40,025 nt of DNA, taken from assembly GCA_000433475.1 (NCBI GenBank), contig HF993078.1, positions 1 to 40,025 of the forward strand, written 5' to 3'. Of this stretch, positions 32,675 to 40,025 are shown piece by piece. The first letter of the stretch is position 1; the number at the start of each line of letters is the position of its first letter. A model generated the notes under the pieces. It saw only the letters and a program-made list of their open reading frames with translations, was not told the DNA's origin and did not search any database. The DNA is from Mycoplasma sp. CAG:956 (GTDB lineage: Bacteria > Bacillota_I > Bacilli_A > RF39 > UBA660). A program made the position numbers and the translations under genes.

Positions 32675-33444
32675 AACTCTATTATCTCCGATTTCTCATT
32701 TTGTTTAGCACAACTAATATTACCAAAATCTACCCCATATTCTAAGAAAATACTTTTAATTGTATCCATAGCTTTCTCTTCAGTATTATTTTCATGTGAT
32801 AAATGGAGTAAAACAACTTTTTTGGTATCTTCTCCAATTAATTTAGCTAAATAAATACTAGCATCTTTATTAGATAAGTGACCGTAAGGTCCTACGACTC
32901 TATCTTTTAGCCAAGGCGGATATTTTCCATTAAGAAGCATTTCAACATCATGATTACTTTCAAATAAATAAACAGTTTTATTTCTTAATTTAGAAAAATA
33001 TTTTTGATTCAAGTAGCCAGTATCTGTTAAATAAACAACACTATTATTTTCCTCATATAAAATATAGCCTTTAGAATCCTTAGTATCATGGCTTGTTTTT
33101 ATTACTTCAATTCTAATATTATCTAAATATATATCATCATCAAAAATCACTAAATGTTCATATTTACTTATTGGATTATTACTATCCAATTCACCTATCA
33201 TTCCCATTGTCATATAAACATTTCCACTATACTTTTTTATATAATTTTCTAAAGCACCAATATGGTCACTATGAATATGCGATATTATTATTGTATCAAT
33301 ATCATTTAAAGAAACGCTTAATTCTTCTAAGCGTTCTTTAATATATTTAACATTTGTTCCCATATCAAATAAGATTTTATGATTATTTGTTTCTACATAA
33401 GTAGAATTACCTTTAGAACCACTAGCTAATACACAAATTCTCAT
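32671..33444 (-). CDS. walJ: WalJ/YycJ-type MBL-fold exonuclease-like hydrolase
   Basis: WalJ (YycJ) is an MBL-fold protein linked to DNA repair and cell-division coordination in Bacillus and streptococci. The 257-residue protein opens with RICVLASGSKGNSTYV, has the metal site SHIHSDHIGAL (His56, His58, Asp60, His61), and later Asp and His ligands in YLTDTGY, LFESNHD and GPYGHLSN. In Bacillus it is the last wal-operon gene before htrA and rlmH. Here it directly follows an M23 peptidase (TAATG overlap) and walRK and walHI are missing. Confidence 0.92.
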   Translation of the reverse strand: MRICVLASGSKGNSTYVETNNHKILFDMGTNVKYIKERLEELSVSLNDIDTIIISHIHSDHIGALENYIKKYSGNVYMTMGMIGELDSNNPISKYEHLVIFDDDIYLDNIRIEVIKTSHDTKDSKGYILYEENNSVVYLTDTGYLNQKYFSKLRNKTVYLFESNHDVEMLLNGKYPPWLKDRVVGPYGHLSNKDASIYLAKLIGEDTKKVVLLHLSHENNTEEKAMDTIKSIFLEYGVDFGNISCAKQNEKSEIIEL

Positions 33445-34961
33445 TACTTATACAATGTGATAGGATTTATTGCTTTACTACCTTTTTGATAAGGTAAACC
33501 AGTCCAGAAGCCTAAATGTAAGTGAGTACCAGTAACTAAACCAGTTTTACCCATAGCTCCAACTTTTTGAGCACGACTTACTTGTTGTCCCTTAGAAACA
33601 TATACAGCTGACATATGTCCATAGATAGAACAATAACCATTTGGATGTTGAATAACAACATTTATACCAATACTTGAACCACCATAACCACCACGGCCAG
33701 CCCATATAACTGTACCACTAGCAATAGCAAAAATTGGTGAACCATAACCAGTACCAGAAATATCCAAACCATCATGGCTAGTACGATTAAATAAGTAACG
33801 AGTACCAAATCCAGATGTAATAATATAAGGTTTTAATGTTGGCCAAGCATATTCCGTACCATCATCAACATAATTACCCCAACTGCTACTAGTAGTTGAT
33901 TTTTTACCCTTAACAATAACTTCATTAACAGTTTCTCTTACCATATAAGTGTTATCTTTATCAATTACAACCTGTTGACTAGCATCACCATTTATAACTT
34001 GAGTACGCGATGCAACACGACGAATACCATTAACACCCTTTGTTTGCACTAAACGATAACTAGTATCTTTAGAATAATCATATTTAGTTTCAGTTGAATA
34101 TTTTTCTTCAACATCTTTAACAATATATTTATCATAAACTAATTGTAACATTGGATTAATTAGCGAAATAATAACCTTATCACCTACAGCTAGTAAATCA
34201 TTTTCACTCTTATATTTCGGATTAGCAACCAAAAATTCTGATACATTTAATTCATTAGCCTCAGCAATACTAGAAATGGTATCACCAACTTTAACAGTGT
34301 ATTCTGACTCTTTACTATCAGTACCAAATAACAAATATTTACTCAAGCTGTCTACATCAGTAAATATCTTTTCATCAGTACTTATATAAGATTCCTTAAT
34401 TGAAATATTCTCTTGAAAATAAATATTTTCAATTCTTTCTCCCACATCTACAATTTCCTTTTGCTCATTATTTATATAGGCTAAATACTCATCTTCAGGA
34501 ATAAATGACAAAATAACCTTCTTAATAGCATCCTCAAAAACTTTTTCATCTAAAACGTTTATTTTAAATAATACCTTTGCTTCCCCATTATCATCTTTAT
34601 CACTTACAGTAATAGTATAACCTTTTATTGTAAAACTTTTAGATTCTTTAATTTTATCATATATATCTGTAACACTCGAAACACTCGAATTATATGTATT
34701 CAATTTTGTTATTGAAAACCCTTTCGGTGGGTAAACCTGATCAACATTATATTCATCTTTAATACTTGACTGTTCTTCATTAATAAGTGCGTAAAGTTCA
34801 TCTTGACTATCAATCATACCTATTTTTTCACCATTTAGATAAACCTGATAAACCCCTTCTACCTCATCAGCATAACTAGTTTTATAAGAAGTAGCAATAA
34901 ACATTGCAACTCCAAATATCATTGTTGTTAATATACATAGAATTTGTGTCTTTTTACTCAT
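33444..34961 (-). CDS. Secreted LysM-G5-M23 peptidoglycan endopeptidase
   Basis: The 505-residue protein begins with a signal or anchor segment (about 7-31), then a region of about 185 residues of unknown fold, a LysM peptidoglycan-binding domain (about 220-267, YTVKVGDTISSIAEANELNV), a G5 domain (about 273-352) and a C-terminal LytM domain with His396 and Asp400 (HDGLD), His449 (YGHM) and His480/His482 (GTHLHLG). All catalytic residues are present, so it should be an active wall hydrolase. Both ends share bases with neighbours (dnaB stop and walJ start, each TAATG), so it is embedded in a replication/translation operon. Confidence 0.92.
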   Translation of the reverse strand: MSKKTQILCILTTMIFGVAMFIATSYKTSYADEVEGVYQVYLNGEKIGMIDSQDELYALINEEQSSIKDEYNVDQVYPPKGFSITKLNTYNSSVSSVTDIYDKIKESKSFTIKGYTITVSDKDDNGEAKVLFKINVLDEKVFEDAIKKVILSFIPEDEYLAYINNEQKEIVDVGERIENIYFQENISIKESYISTDEKIFTDVDSLSKYLLFGTDSKESEYTVKVGDTISSIAEANELNVSEFLVANPKYKSENDLLAVGDKVIISLINPMLQLVYDKYIVKDVEEKYSTETKYDYSKDTSYRLVQTKGVNGIRRVASRTQVINGDASQQVVIDKDNTYMVRETVNEVIVKGKKSTTSSSWGNYVDDGTEYAWPTLKPYIITSGFGTRYLFNRTSHDGLDISGTGYGSPIFAIASGTVIWAGRGGYGGSSIGINVVIQHPNGYCSIYGHMSAVYVSKGQQVSRAQKVGAMGKTGLVTGTHLHLGFWTGLPYQKGSKAINPITLYK

Positions 34962-36313
34962 TAATATTCTCCTTCTTTTTCTAAAACCATATAGTTTTTG
35001 AAATTCATCATTGTTGGCTCAAATAAAACTGTAAATTTTCCAGTACCACCTTTTCTGTGTTTTGCAATTATAATATCTGTTTCAACATTTTCTGACTTAC
35101 CAAGCTCGGTCTTAGCTTTATAATAATCTTTACGATTTATAAACATAACTATATCAGCATCTTGTTCTATTGAACCTGACTCTCTTAAATCGGCAAGCAT
35201 TGGTTCGTTATTTTCTCTTTTTTCAGCATTACGTGAAAGCTGGGCTAAAGCAATAACTGGTACTTTTAACTCCATTGCCATAGTTTTAATAGCTCTTGAT
35301 ATATCTGAAACTTCTTGTTGTCTAGATTCTGGTCTTCTGCCACCCATTGTAAGTAACTGCAAGTAATCGATAATAATTAAGCCAAGCCCTTCTTTTTTAG
35401 TTGCAAGTCTACGGCATTTAGCTCGTATGTCATTTACAGTTATACCAGAATTATCTTCAATGTAAATATTTGTATCAGCAAGCTGACTTACAGCTTCATT
35501 ATATTTTTTCCAATCATTTTGTCCAAGCTGACCATTAGTTAATTTCTTACCTTCAATACCACCTAAAGCACTAATCATACGATTAACCAATTGTTCTGCT
35601 GACATTTCTAAGTTGAATACTGCAATTGCTTTTTTAGTACTTTGTGCAGCATGCGTGGCGATATTTAGGGCAAATGCTGTCTTTCCCATACCTGGACGAG
35701 CAGCAATTACTATCATTTCGCCTTCATGCAAACCACTAGTAGCTTTGTCTAAATCATAAAAACCAGTTTCTAAACCAGAAATAACACTATGATTTTGGGA
35801 CAAATATTCTAATTGTTCTTGAGCTCTAGCGAGAACTTCATTTATAGGGGCAAACTCTGTAGTTTGACGAGACCTGATTACATCCAAAATATTTTTTTCG
35901 GCATTATCAAGCAGTCCCGTTACATCATCAGAATCATTATAAGCATCTGTTACAATATCCGTTGCCGTCGTAATAAGATTACGAACTATCATCTTTTCTT
36001 TTATAATATTAATATAATAATCTAAATTGGCAGCACTTACTACAGAATCCATAACTTCTGCAAGATATGAAACTCCACCAATTGCTCCCATACTTTTAGT
36101 TTTATCCAATTCATCAGCAATTGTGGTCTGATCTATAGGAATACCAGCATCATGTAAGTTTTTTATAGCAAGAAAAATTTTTTTATTAGCATCACTATAG
36201 AACATATCTTCATTTACTTCTTCTAAAACTTTGCTAACAACTTTATCATCAAGAAAACAAACACCCAAAACTGACATTTCAGCATCTAAATTTTGTGGCA
36301 TTTTTCTTGCCAT
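34961..36313 (-). CDS. dnaB: Replicative DNA helicase DnaB (DnaC of Bacillus)
   Basis: This is the hexameric helicase that unwinds DNA ahead of the fork. The 450-residue protein has the N-terminal primase-interacting domain (PQNLDAEMSVLGVCFLD), a linker, and the RecA-like motor with Walker A AARPGMGKTA (205-214), Walker B LIIIDYLQLL and the AQLSRNAEKRENNEPMLADLRESGSI region. It begins 9 bases after rplI, the usual Firmicutes order, and its stop overlaps the start of the M23 gene. No intein is present. Confidence 0.97.
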   Translation of the reverse strand: MARKMPQNLDAEMSVLGVCFLDDKVVSKVLEEVNEDMFYSDANKKIFLAIKNLHDAGIPIDQTTIADELDKTKSMGAIGGVSYLAEVMDSVVSAANLDYYINIIKEKMIVRNLITTATDIVTDAYNDSDDVTGLLDNAEKNILDVIRSRQTTEFAPINEVLARAQEQLEYLSQNHSVISGLETGFYDLDKATSGLHEGEMIVIAARPGMGKTAFALNIATHAAQSTKKAIAVFNLEMSAEQLVNRMISALGGIEGKKLTNGQLGQNDWKKYNEAVSQLADTNIYIEDNSGITVNDIRAKCRRLATKKEGLGLIIIDYLQLLTMGGRRPESRQQEVSDISRAIKTMAMELKVPVIALAQLSRNAEKRENNEPMLADLRESGSIEQDADIVMFINRKDYYKAKTELGKSENVETDIIIAKHRKGGTGKFTVLFEPTMMNFKNYMVLEKEGEY

Positions 36314-36322
36314 AATATCACC

Positions 36323-36763
36323 CTACTTCACTAAATTTACTCGTATATTGAAGCGAACCTTTTTATGTAACTCAACAGTAACATTATGTACTCCAAGTGT
36401 ATCCAAAGGGGCATCAATTTGAATTTGTTTTTTATCAACCTTATATCCCATTTTATTTAAATATTCTGCAATCTGTTTTGAAGAAACATTACCAAAAACT
36501 TTGTCCATTGCACCAGTTTTCACCTTAAAAGTAATATTTTCTCTAATTATTTTATCACGCATCTCTTGCATTTTTTTAACAAGCTCTTCTTCTTCTTGTT
36601 TACGTTTATCAAGTTCATTCGATAATATTTTTGTACTAGTCTTAGTAGCCGCAACAGCCAAACCATTCTTAATTAGATAGTTCATGCCATAACCATCACT
36701 TACTTCAATAATATCATCTTTTTTTCCTTGTTTCTTTACATCTTTTAGTAATATAACTTTCAT
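36323..36763 (-). CDS. rplI: 50S ribosomal protein L9
   Basis: L9 is an elongated protein that protrudes from the 50S L1 side and limits frameshifting. The 146-residue product has the signature VILLKDVKKQGKKDDIIEVSDGY (split here only for reading), the long central helix rich in Lys and Glu, and the C-terminal domain with FGNVSSKQIAEYL. AAAGGAGAC precedes the ATG. It is the first gene of the operon that contains dnaB. Confidence 0.96.
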   Translation of the reverse strand: MKVILLKDVKKQGKKDDIIEVSDGYGMNYLIKNGLAVAATKTSTKILSNELDKRKQEEEELVKKMQEMRDKIIRENITFKVKTGAMDKVFGNVSSKQIAEYLNKMGYKVDKKQIQIDAPLDTLGVHNVTVELHKKVRFNIRVNLVK

Positions 36764-36790
36764 GTTTTGTCTCCTTTTTAATTCCTACCT

Positions 36791-36819
36791 ATTGTATCAA
36801 ATATATACTTATCAGTCAA
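36791..36819 (-). promoter_or_regulatory. Promoter of the rplI-dnaB-rlmH operon
   Basis: TTGACT (36819-36814), 17 bases, TACAAT (36796-36791), with extended TGA before the -10. This is among the best promoter matches in the window. The first bases of its -35 are the end of a terminator T-run. Confidence 0.7.
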
Positions 36820-36847
36820 AAAAATTTATCCTTTTTCCAAGGATAAA
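36818..36847 (-). terminator. Terminator immediately upstream of the rplI promoter
   Basis: TTTATCCTT (36847-36839) and AAGGATAAA (36833-36825) form a perfect 9-base-pair stem with a 5-base loop, followed by seven T on the minus strand. It lies about 120 bases beyond the rpsR terminator. Confidence 0.7.
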
Positions 36848-36967
36848 CTACACTTTTTTTCCAGCTTTTTCCAAAATTTACAATGCTAAAACGCCAGTTT
36901 ACTAACGGTTATTTTATACATACTACATTTGTTATAAAATATAATTATTTATTGTATAAAGAAAAAG

Positions 36968-36993
36968 AAAAAAAAGACTAATGATTAGTCTTT
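36968..36993 (-). terminator. Terminator of the rpsF-ssb-rpsR operon
   Basis: AAAGACTAA and TTAGTCTTT form a 9-base-pair stem with a 3-base loop, followed by a run of T on the minus strand. The rpsR stop codon lies within the stem. Confidence 0.8.
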
Positions 36994-37203
36994 AACATAT
37001 GGAATTAATGCCATAAATCTAGCATATTTAATTTGTTGAGCAATATGTCTTTGATGTTTAGCACAAGCACCACTTTGTCTTCTGTTAACAATCTTACCTT
37101 TTTCAGTAACATACTTTAAAATAATAGGTACATCTTTGTAATCGATAGATTTTCCAGCACACATTTGACAAATTTTCTTTTTCTTACGATAAAATTCTGC
37201 CAT
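36985..37203 (-). CDS. rpsR: 30S ribosomal protein S18
   Basis: S18 pairs with S6 on the 30S platform. Starting at ATG 37203 (MAEFYRKKKKICQMC) gives 72 residues, the usual length, with GGGAG 8 bases upstream; the frame is open to 37242 but that part overlaps ssb. The sequence keeps the Cys-x2-Cys and a later Cys and His (GACAKHQRH) of the metal-binding form, and ends in FMALIPYVKD. Confidence 0.95.
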   Translation of the reverse strand: MAEFYRKKKKICQMCAGKSIDYKDVPIILKYVTEKGKIVNRRQSGACAKHQRHIAQQIKYARFMALIPYVKD

Positions 37204-37219
37204 TTTATATTCTCCCTTC

Positions 37220-37714
37220 CTAGAAAGGTAGGTCATCATCACTTAAAGAAACTTCATTACCCATAGCAGCATATGGATCCATGTCTAAATCTGAAGTAAC
37301 AATATCATTATTGACCATACCAGTATTATTTGATACTGCACTATTTGCAGTATAAGATGAAGTATTTGAACTACTTTCTGGAATTTGACTACCACTTGCT
37401 CTTGAGCCTAAAAATGTTACATTATCAGCAACAACTTCGGTAACATATCTTTTTGTTCCATCTTGGGCATCATAACTTCTAGTCTGAATACGTCCCTCAA
37501 CAGCAACTTGAGAACCTTTGGTACAATACTTAGCAACGTTCTCAGCCTGTTTTCTCCAAGCAACGCAGTTAATAAAATCTGCTTCTCTTTCACCACTTTG
37601 ATTAGTAAAATTTCTGTTAACCGCAATAGTAAATGAGGTGGTTGCATTACCAGATGCAATAGTACGCAATTCTGGATCTTTTGTCAATCTTCCAATTAAA
37701 ATTACTTTATTCAT
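37220..37714 (-). CDS. ssb: Single-stranded DNA-binding protein
   Basis: SSB coats single-stranded DNA during replication and repair. The 164-residue protein has the OB-fold (MNKVILIGRLTKDPELR, FINCVAWRKQAENVAKY, GSQVAVEGRIQTRSYDAQDG), a disordered Ser/Asn-rich linker (about 107-150) and the acidic C-terminal tip SDDDLPF that recruits partner proteins. It lies between rpsF and rpsR, the conserved arrangement, with GAGGAG inside the last rpsF codons. Confidence 0.97.
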   Translation of the reverse strand: MNKVILIGRLTKDPELRTIASGNATTSFTIAVNRNFTNQSGEREADFINCVAWRKQAENVAKYCTKGSQVAVEGRIQTRSYDAQDGTKRYVTEVVADNVTFLGSRASGSQIPESSSNTSSYTANSAVSNNTGMVNNDIVTSDLDMDPYAAMGNEVSLSDDDLPF

Positions 37715-37717
37715 TTT

Positions 37718-38008
37718 TTACTCCTCATCTAATTTGATAATTAAATGTCTAATAACATTTTCATCAATAGACATTTTACGGTTAACTTCTTTGATAGTTT
37801 CCTTACTAGCAGTCATAGTCATAACATAATAATAACCACTAATTTCCTTTTTAATAGGATAAGCTAACTTTTTTTGTCCCATTTCTTTAAAGCTATCTAC
37901 TTTAGCTTTAAGACTTTCAGCTAATTTTTTTACATTTTCAGCAGCAGCCTTAACACTACTTTCTTCCATAGTTGCTTTAACAATGAACATCATTTCGTAT
38001 TTATTCAT
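37718..38008 (-). CDS. rpsF: 30S ribosomal protein S6
   Basis: S6 is the partner of S18 in the platform. The 96-residue product has NKYEMMFIVKATMEE, the GQKKLAYPIKKEISGYY strand and NRKMSIDENVIRHLIIK. GGAGGTG lies ahead of the ATG. First gene of the rpsF-ssb-rpsR operon. Confidence 0.97.
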   Translation of the reverse strand: MNKYEMMFIVKATMEESSVKAAAENVKKLAESLKAKVDSFKEMGQKKLAYPIKKEISGYYYVMTMTASKETIKEVNRKMSIDENVIRHLIIKLDEE

Positions 38009-38073
38009 TTTCTACACCTCCTCTTGGTCTTCAGGCTTACACTTAATGTGAAGCAAGGAGCAATCACTACTCG
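38009..38073 (-). promoter_or_regulatory. Leader of the rpsF operon, possible S6:S18 site
   Basis: The short leader can fold: GCTTCAC pairs with GTGTAAGC (one bulged T, loop ATTAA) on the minus strand, and AGGC near the 5' end can pair with GCCT after that hairpin. S6:S18-binding leaders are known ahead of rpsF in many bacteria. I can see compatible pairing but have not matched the conserved binding loop. Confidence 0.35.
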
Positions 38074-38079
38074 CCTTGT

Positions 38080-38108
38080 ATTATAACAAACCATATTATT
38101 TAATTCAA
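38080..38108 (-). promoter_or_regulatory. Promoter of the rpsF-ssb-rpsR operon
   Basis: TTGAAT (38108-38103), 17 bases, TATAAT (38085-38080), with extended TGT. Start predicted near 38073. Confidence 0.7.
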
Positions 38109-38172
38109 GAATTTTTTATTACTGGATTAAATAAATTTCTAACTTCCAGCTTTCTTGATGAATAATAAGTAC

Positions 38173-38197
38173 AAAAAAAGACTTCCTAAGAAGTCTT
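38173..38197 (-). terminator. Terminator of the YfcC-family transporter gene
   Basis: AAGACTTC and GAAGTCTT form a perfect 8-base-pair stem with a 4-base loop and a following T-run on the minus strand. It begins inside the stop codon of the transporter gene. Confidence 0.8.
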
Positions 38198-39737
38198 AAA
38201 CATAAGCCATTACTGAAAATAAAATTAACAATAAGACTAAAAGTATAACAGCAAATTTCCAAATGTTTTTTAACCATTCTTTATAAGAAACATCATACAT
38301 AGATAATCCTGTTACTAAAAGGACACTAGTTGGTGCTACTAAAGAAACTAAACCATTAATTGAAGTCATAATTACAAGCATTGTTCCAGTATAATCAGCA
38401 AATCTAGCAGCATAAGTAGCTCCTAAAGTAAATCCTGAGAATCCGAAATCAACATGGAAGAATGACGCAAGTGCATTGGCAACAGTTGCACTAATTGGAT
38501 TAAATGTTGTACCAACAATTTTATCAACAATTGTATTAGTAAATCCACTCCAGTAGCAAATAACAAACATTGTATAAGCAAGAACAACAAATAAAGCTGG
38601 TTTTAATGTTTTTTTAATTCCTTCTACAGCAGCTTCAAGTAATTCATTCATTTTAATTTTAGTAAATAATTTAACAAAAATTAAAATAATCATTGCAATA
38701 TAGCAAATTGTATAAATATCCCATTCACCAAAAGCACTTATATTACCTAAAATGTAACCAAAAATTGCATGTGAGTTACCACCAATAGTAACAGTAACCT
38801 TAGTAGTTAACCAAGTATGAAATGCATCAAACGCATTAATTCCAAAAGCACTATTCCAAGGCATATAACCTAAAATGCAAAATACAAATAATACTGCAAA
38901 GATAACCACATATGGCCATGCCTTACCATCATTTTCATTTCCTGTTAAAGAAACTAAATCAAGTTGTTCCGTAGCAAGATTCTTATCATTATTCTTCTTG
39001 TTTTTCATTTTTATTAGAACCATATTTAGTAATAACAATGCAATAGCAAGAATACCATAACGTACTAATAAATTAGTTGTAATATTAACACTCATTGTTT
39101 TTTCTAAATAATCAAGTCCTAATGTTGATGTTGTTTGACCAATAAAACCAACTATCATAGCTCCAAAAGTTATCATAACACTCTTAAGCTTGCCATATCC
39201 TAAACGACTAGCAATACTTATTATAAGTGGTATAAATAATAAAATTGGAAAACTTTGCGTAGCCATTGAAACAAACAAAGCAATAATTACTGTATGTACT
39301 AATGCAAAATATTTTTTTCTAGGTTGCCAAAATTCAGAAGCTTTATTAACTAACTTCTTATAACCATTGGTTCTTGATAAAACACCGTAGAACAAACCAA
39401 CTACAAGAACAAATATGACTTGTAACAAATAGTAATTAGACGCATAAAACATTGATAAGAACATTTCATTTATACCAGTTCTTGCTGGTTCTGTAGTAGT
39501 TAAATTAGCACCATTAAATGTACCAGCGGGAATTATCCAACTTAAAATGATAGCAACAAATATACTTATAGCTAAAATTTTAAATAGGAAATGACTAGTT
39601 TTCTTATCATTTTCAGTAGATGTCTTTACAACTTCTTTTTCTGATTTTACTTCTTCTACTACTTCAACTTCCTTTTCAGCTTTTATAGTCTTAGTAGCCT
39701 TAGTAGAACTTTTCTTTTTTCCACTTTTCTTTTCCAT
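38196..39737 (-). CDS. YfcC-family (AbgT/IT-superfamily) membrane transporter with charged N-terminal extension
   Basis: The 513-residue protein has about eleven hydrophobic segments and family landmarks such as ILSWIIPAGTFNG near the first one and VAPTSVLLVTGLSM near the end. YfcC-family members are annotated as basic amino acid or C4-dicarboxylate/arginine-type carriers, so the substrate is open. The first 50 residues are an unusual Lys/Glu/Thr-rich stretch with no membrane character, presumably cytosolic. I start at ATG 39737, which has GGAGG 8 bases upstream; a TTG at 39752 lies within that site. It is a single-gene unit with its own promoter and terminator. Confidence 0.82.
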   Translation of the reverse strand: MEKKSGKKKSSTKATKTIKAEKEVEVVEEVKSEKEVVKTSTENDKKTSHFLFKILAISIFVAIILSWIIPAGTFNGANLTTTEPARTGINEMFLSMFYASNYYLLQVIFVLVVGLFYGVLSRTNGYKKLVNKASEFWQPRKKYFALVHTVIIALFVSMATQSFPILLFIPLIISIASRLGYGKLKSVMITFGAMIVGFIGQTTSTLGLDYLEKTMSVNITTNLLVRYGILAIALLLLNMVLIKMKNKKNNDKNLATEQLDLVSLTGNENDGKAWPYVVIFAVLFVFCILGYMPWNSAFGINAFDAFHTWLTTKVTVTIGGNSHAIFGYILGNISAFGEWDIYTICYIAMIILIFVKLFTKIKMNELLEAAVEGIKKTLKPALFVVLAYTMFVICYWSGFTNTIVDKIVGTTFNPISATVANALASFFHVDFGFSGFTLGATYAARFADYTGTMLVIMTSINGLVSLVAPTSVLLVTGLSMYDVSYKEWLKNIWKFAVILLVLLLILFSVMAYV

Positions 39738-39756
39738 TTTCTTTACCTCCAATTAA

Positions 39757-39784
39757 ATTATAACACAATTCCAAGCCTTGCCAA
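39757..39784 (-). promoter_or_regulatory. Promoter of the YfcC-family transporter
   Basis: TTGGCA (39784-39779), 16 bases, TATAAT (39762-39757), with extended TGT. The leader would be only about 13 bases, starting almost at the ribosome-binding site. Confidence 0.55.
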
Positions 39785-39861
39785 GTCTTTTTAAATGAAA
39801 TATTTCTTCACAGTCAGCTAATTTTATAACATTTTTTCTTGTTGTAAACAATTATGCTTTT

Positions 39862-40025
39862 TTATTTGCTATTTTTCATTTCTTCATTGTTTCTTCTGGT
39901 AAAAGAATTCAAATAAGGTATTAACACATTTATATACAGCTCTTCAAAAGAACTATAATTAAAAAGATTTTCTCTTATAATATCATGAAGTTGTAAGATA
40001 AAAGTAGACACAAAAAAGATGTGTT
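39862..40025 (-). CDS. 3' end of an unidentified gene entering from the right edge
   Basis: One minus-strand frame is open from the window edge to a TAA at 39864-39862, giving 53 complete codons (start of the visible part HIFFVSTFILQLHD, end TRRNNEEMKNSK). The amino-acid composition, alternating hydrophobic and charged, is plausible for a helical protein end. It is too short to assign, and the other two frames are closed by stops. No clear terminator is visible between it and the transporter promoter. Confidence 0.4.
   Translation of the reverse strand, partial: HIFFVSTFILQLHDIIRENLFNYSSFEELYINVLIPYLNSFTRRNNEEMKNSK

Noticed and set aside
1..40025. CRISPR array, IS element, prophage, tRNA or rRNA genes
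   Set aside because: I saw no spaced direct repeats, transposase or integrase genes, or tRNA/rRNA sequences.
1..40025. Mycoplasma-type code with TGA as Trp
   Set aside because: Several well-conserved genes end in TGA at the family-expected length and Trp positions use TGG.

Overview
The window is AT-rich bacterial DNA with Gram-positive (Firmicutes) gene content and the standard genetic code: TGA is used as a stop (rplQ, walJ, nucleoside kinase) and Trp is TGG, so it is not a Mollicute using code 4. It carries spo0A and gerQ, so the source is probably an endospore-forming or recently spore-forming member of the Bacilli. GerQ and the walJ/rlmH pairing point to Bacilli rather than Clostridia, and the low GC, compact operons and missing L30 gene suggest an uncultured small-genome Bacilli lineage (RF39/Erysipelotrichales-like). 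That placement is inference; no marker was searched.

Positions 24-13947 (minus strand) are one uninterrupted S10-spc-alpha ribosomal superoperon from rpsJ to rplQ, with secY, adk, map, infA and rpoA embedded. rpmD (L30) is absent. A promoter with an extended -10 and a structured leader lie ahead of rpsJ. Positions 14383-20123 hold glycolytic genes (gap, a gene of unknown function, pgk, gpmI) with spo0A lodged between pgk and gpmI. This Spo0A has an intact DNA-binding domain, but its receiver has Ser where the phosphoacceptor Asp should be, and two Spo0A-box-like sites lie just upstream of it.

Positions 20343-24673 carry a TGS/P-loop nucleoside kinase, an unrecognised membrane-anchored protein and whiA. 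The gap after whiA contains a possible plus-strand small RNA (about 24847-25026) with promoter, end-pairing stem and terminator. Positions 25025-29875 form an apparent operon: YitT-family protein, a serine beta-lactamase-fold protein, ftsE, ftsX and a coiled-coil LytM endopeptidase, a complete FtsEX-hydrolase module. Positions 29949-32164 have short genes on both strands: gerQ, an MBL-fold hydrolase, lemA and ung.

Positions 32240-36763 are a tightly coupled operon rplI-dnaB-M23 peptidase (LysM-G5-LytM)-walJ-rlmH. It looks like a collapsed version of the dnaC-purA-walRKHIJ-htrA-rlmH neighbourhood of Bacillus, with walRK missing. rpsF-ssb-rpsR follows (36985-38008), then a YfcC-family transporter (38196-39737) and the 3' end of an unidentified gene at the right edge. 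Many of the promoters identified share an extended -10 (TGn) element, and several terminators are fused to gene ends or to the next promoter.
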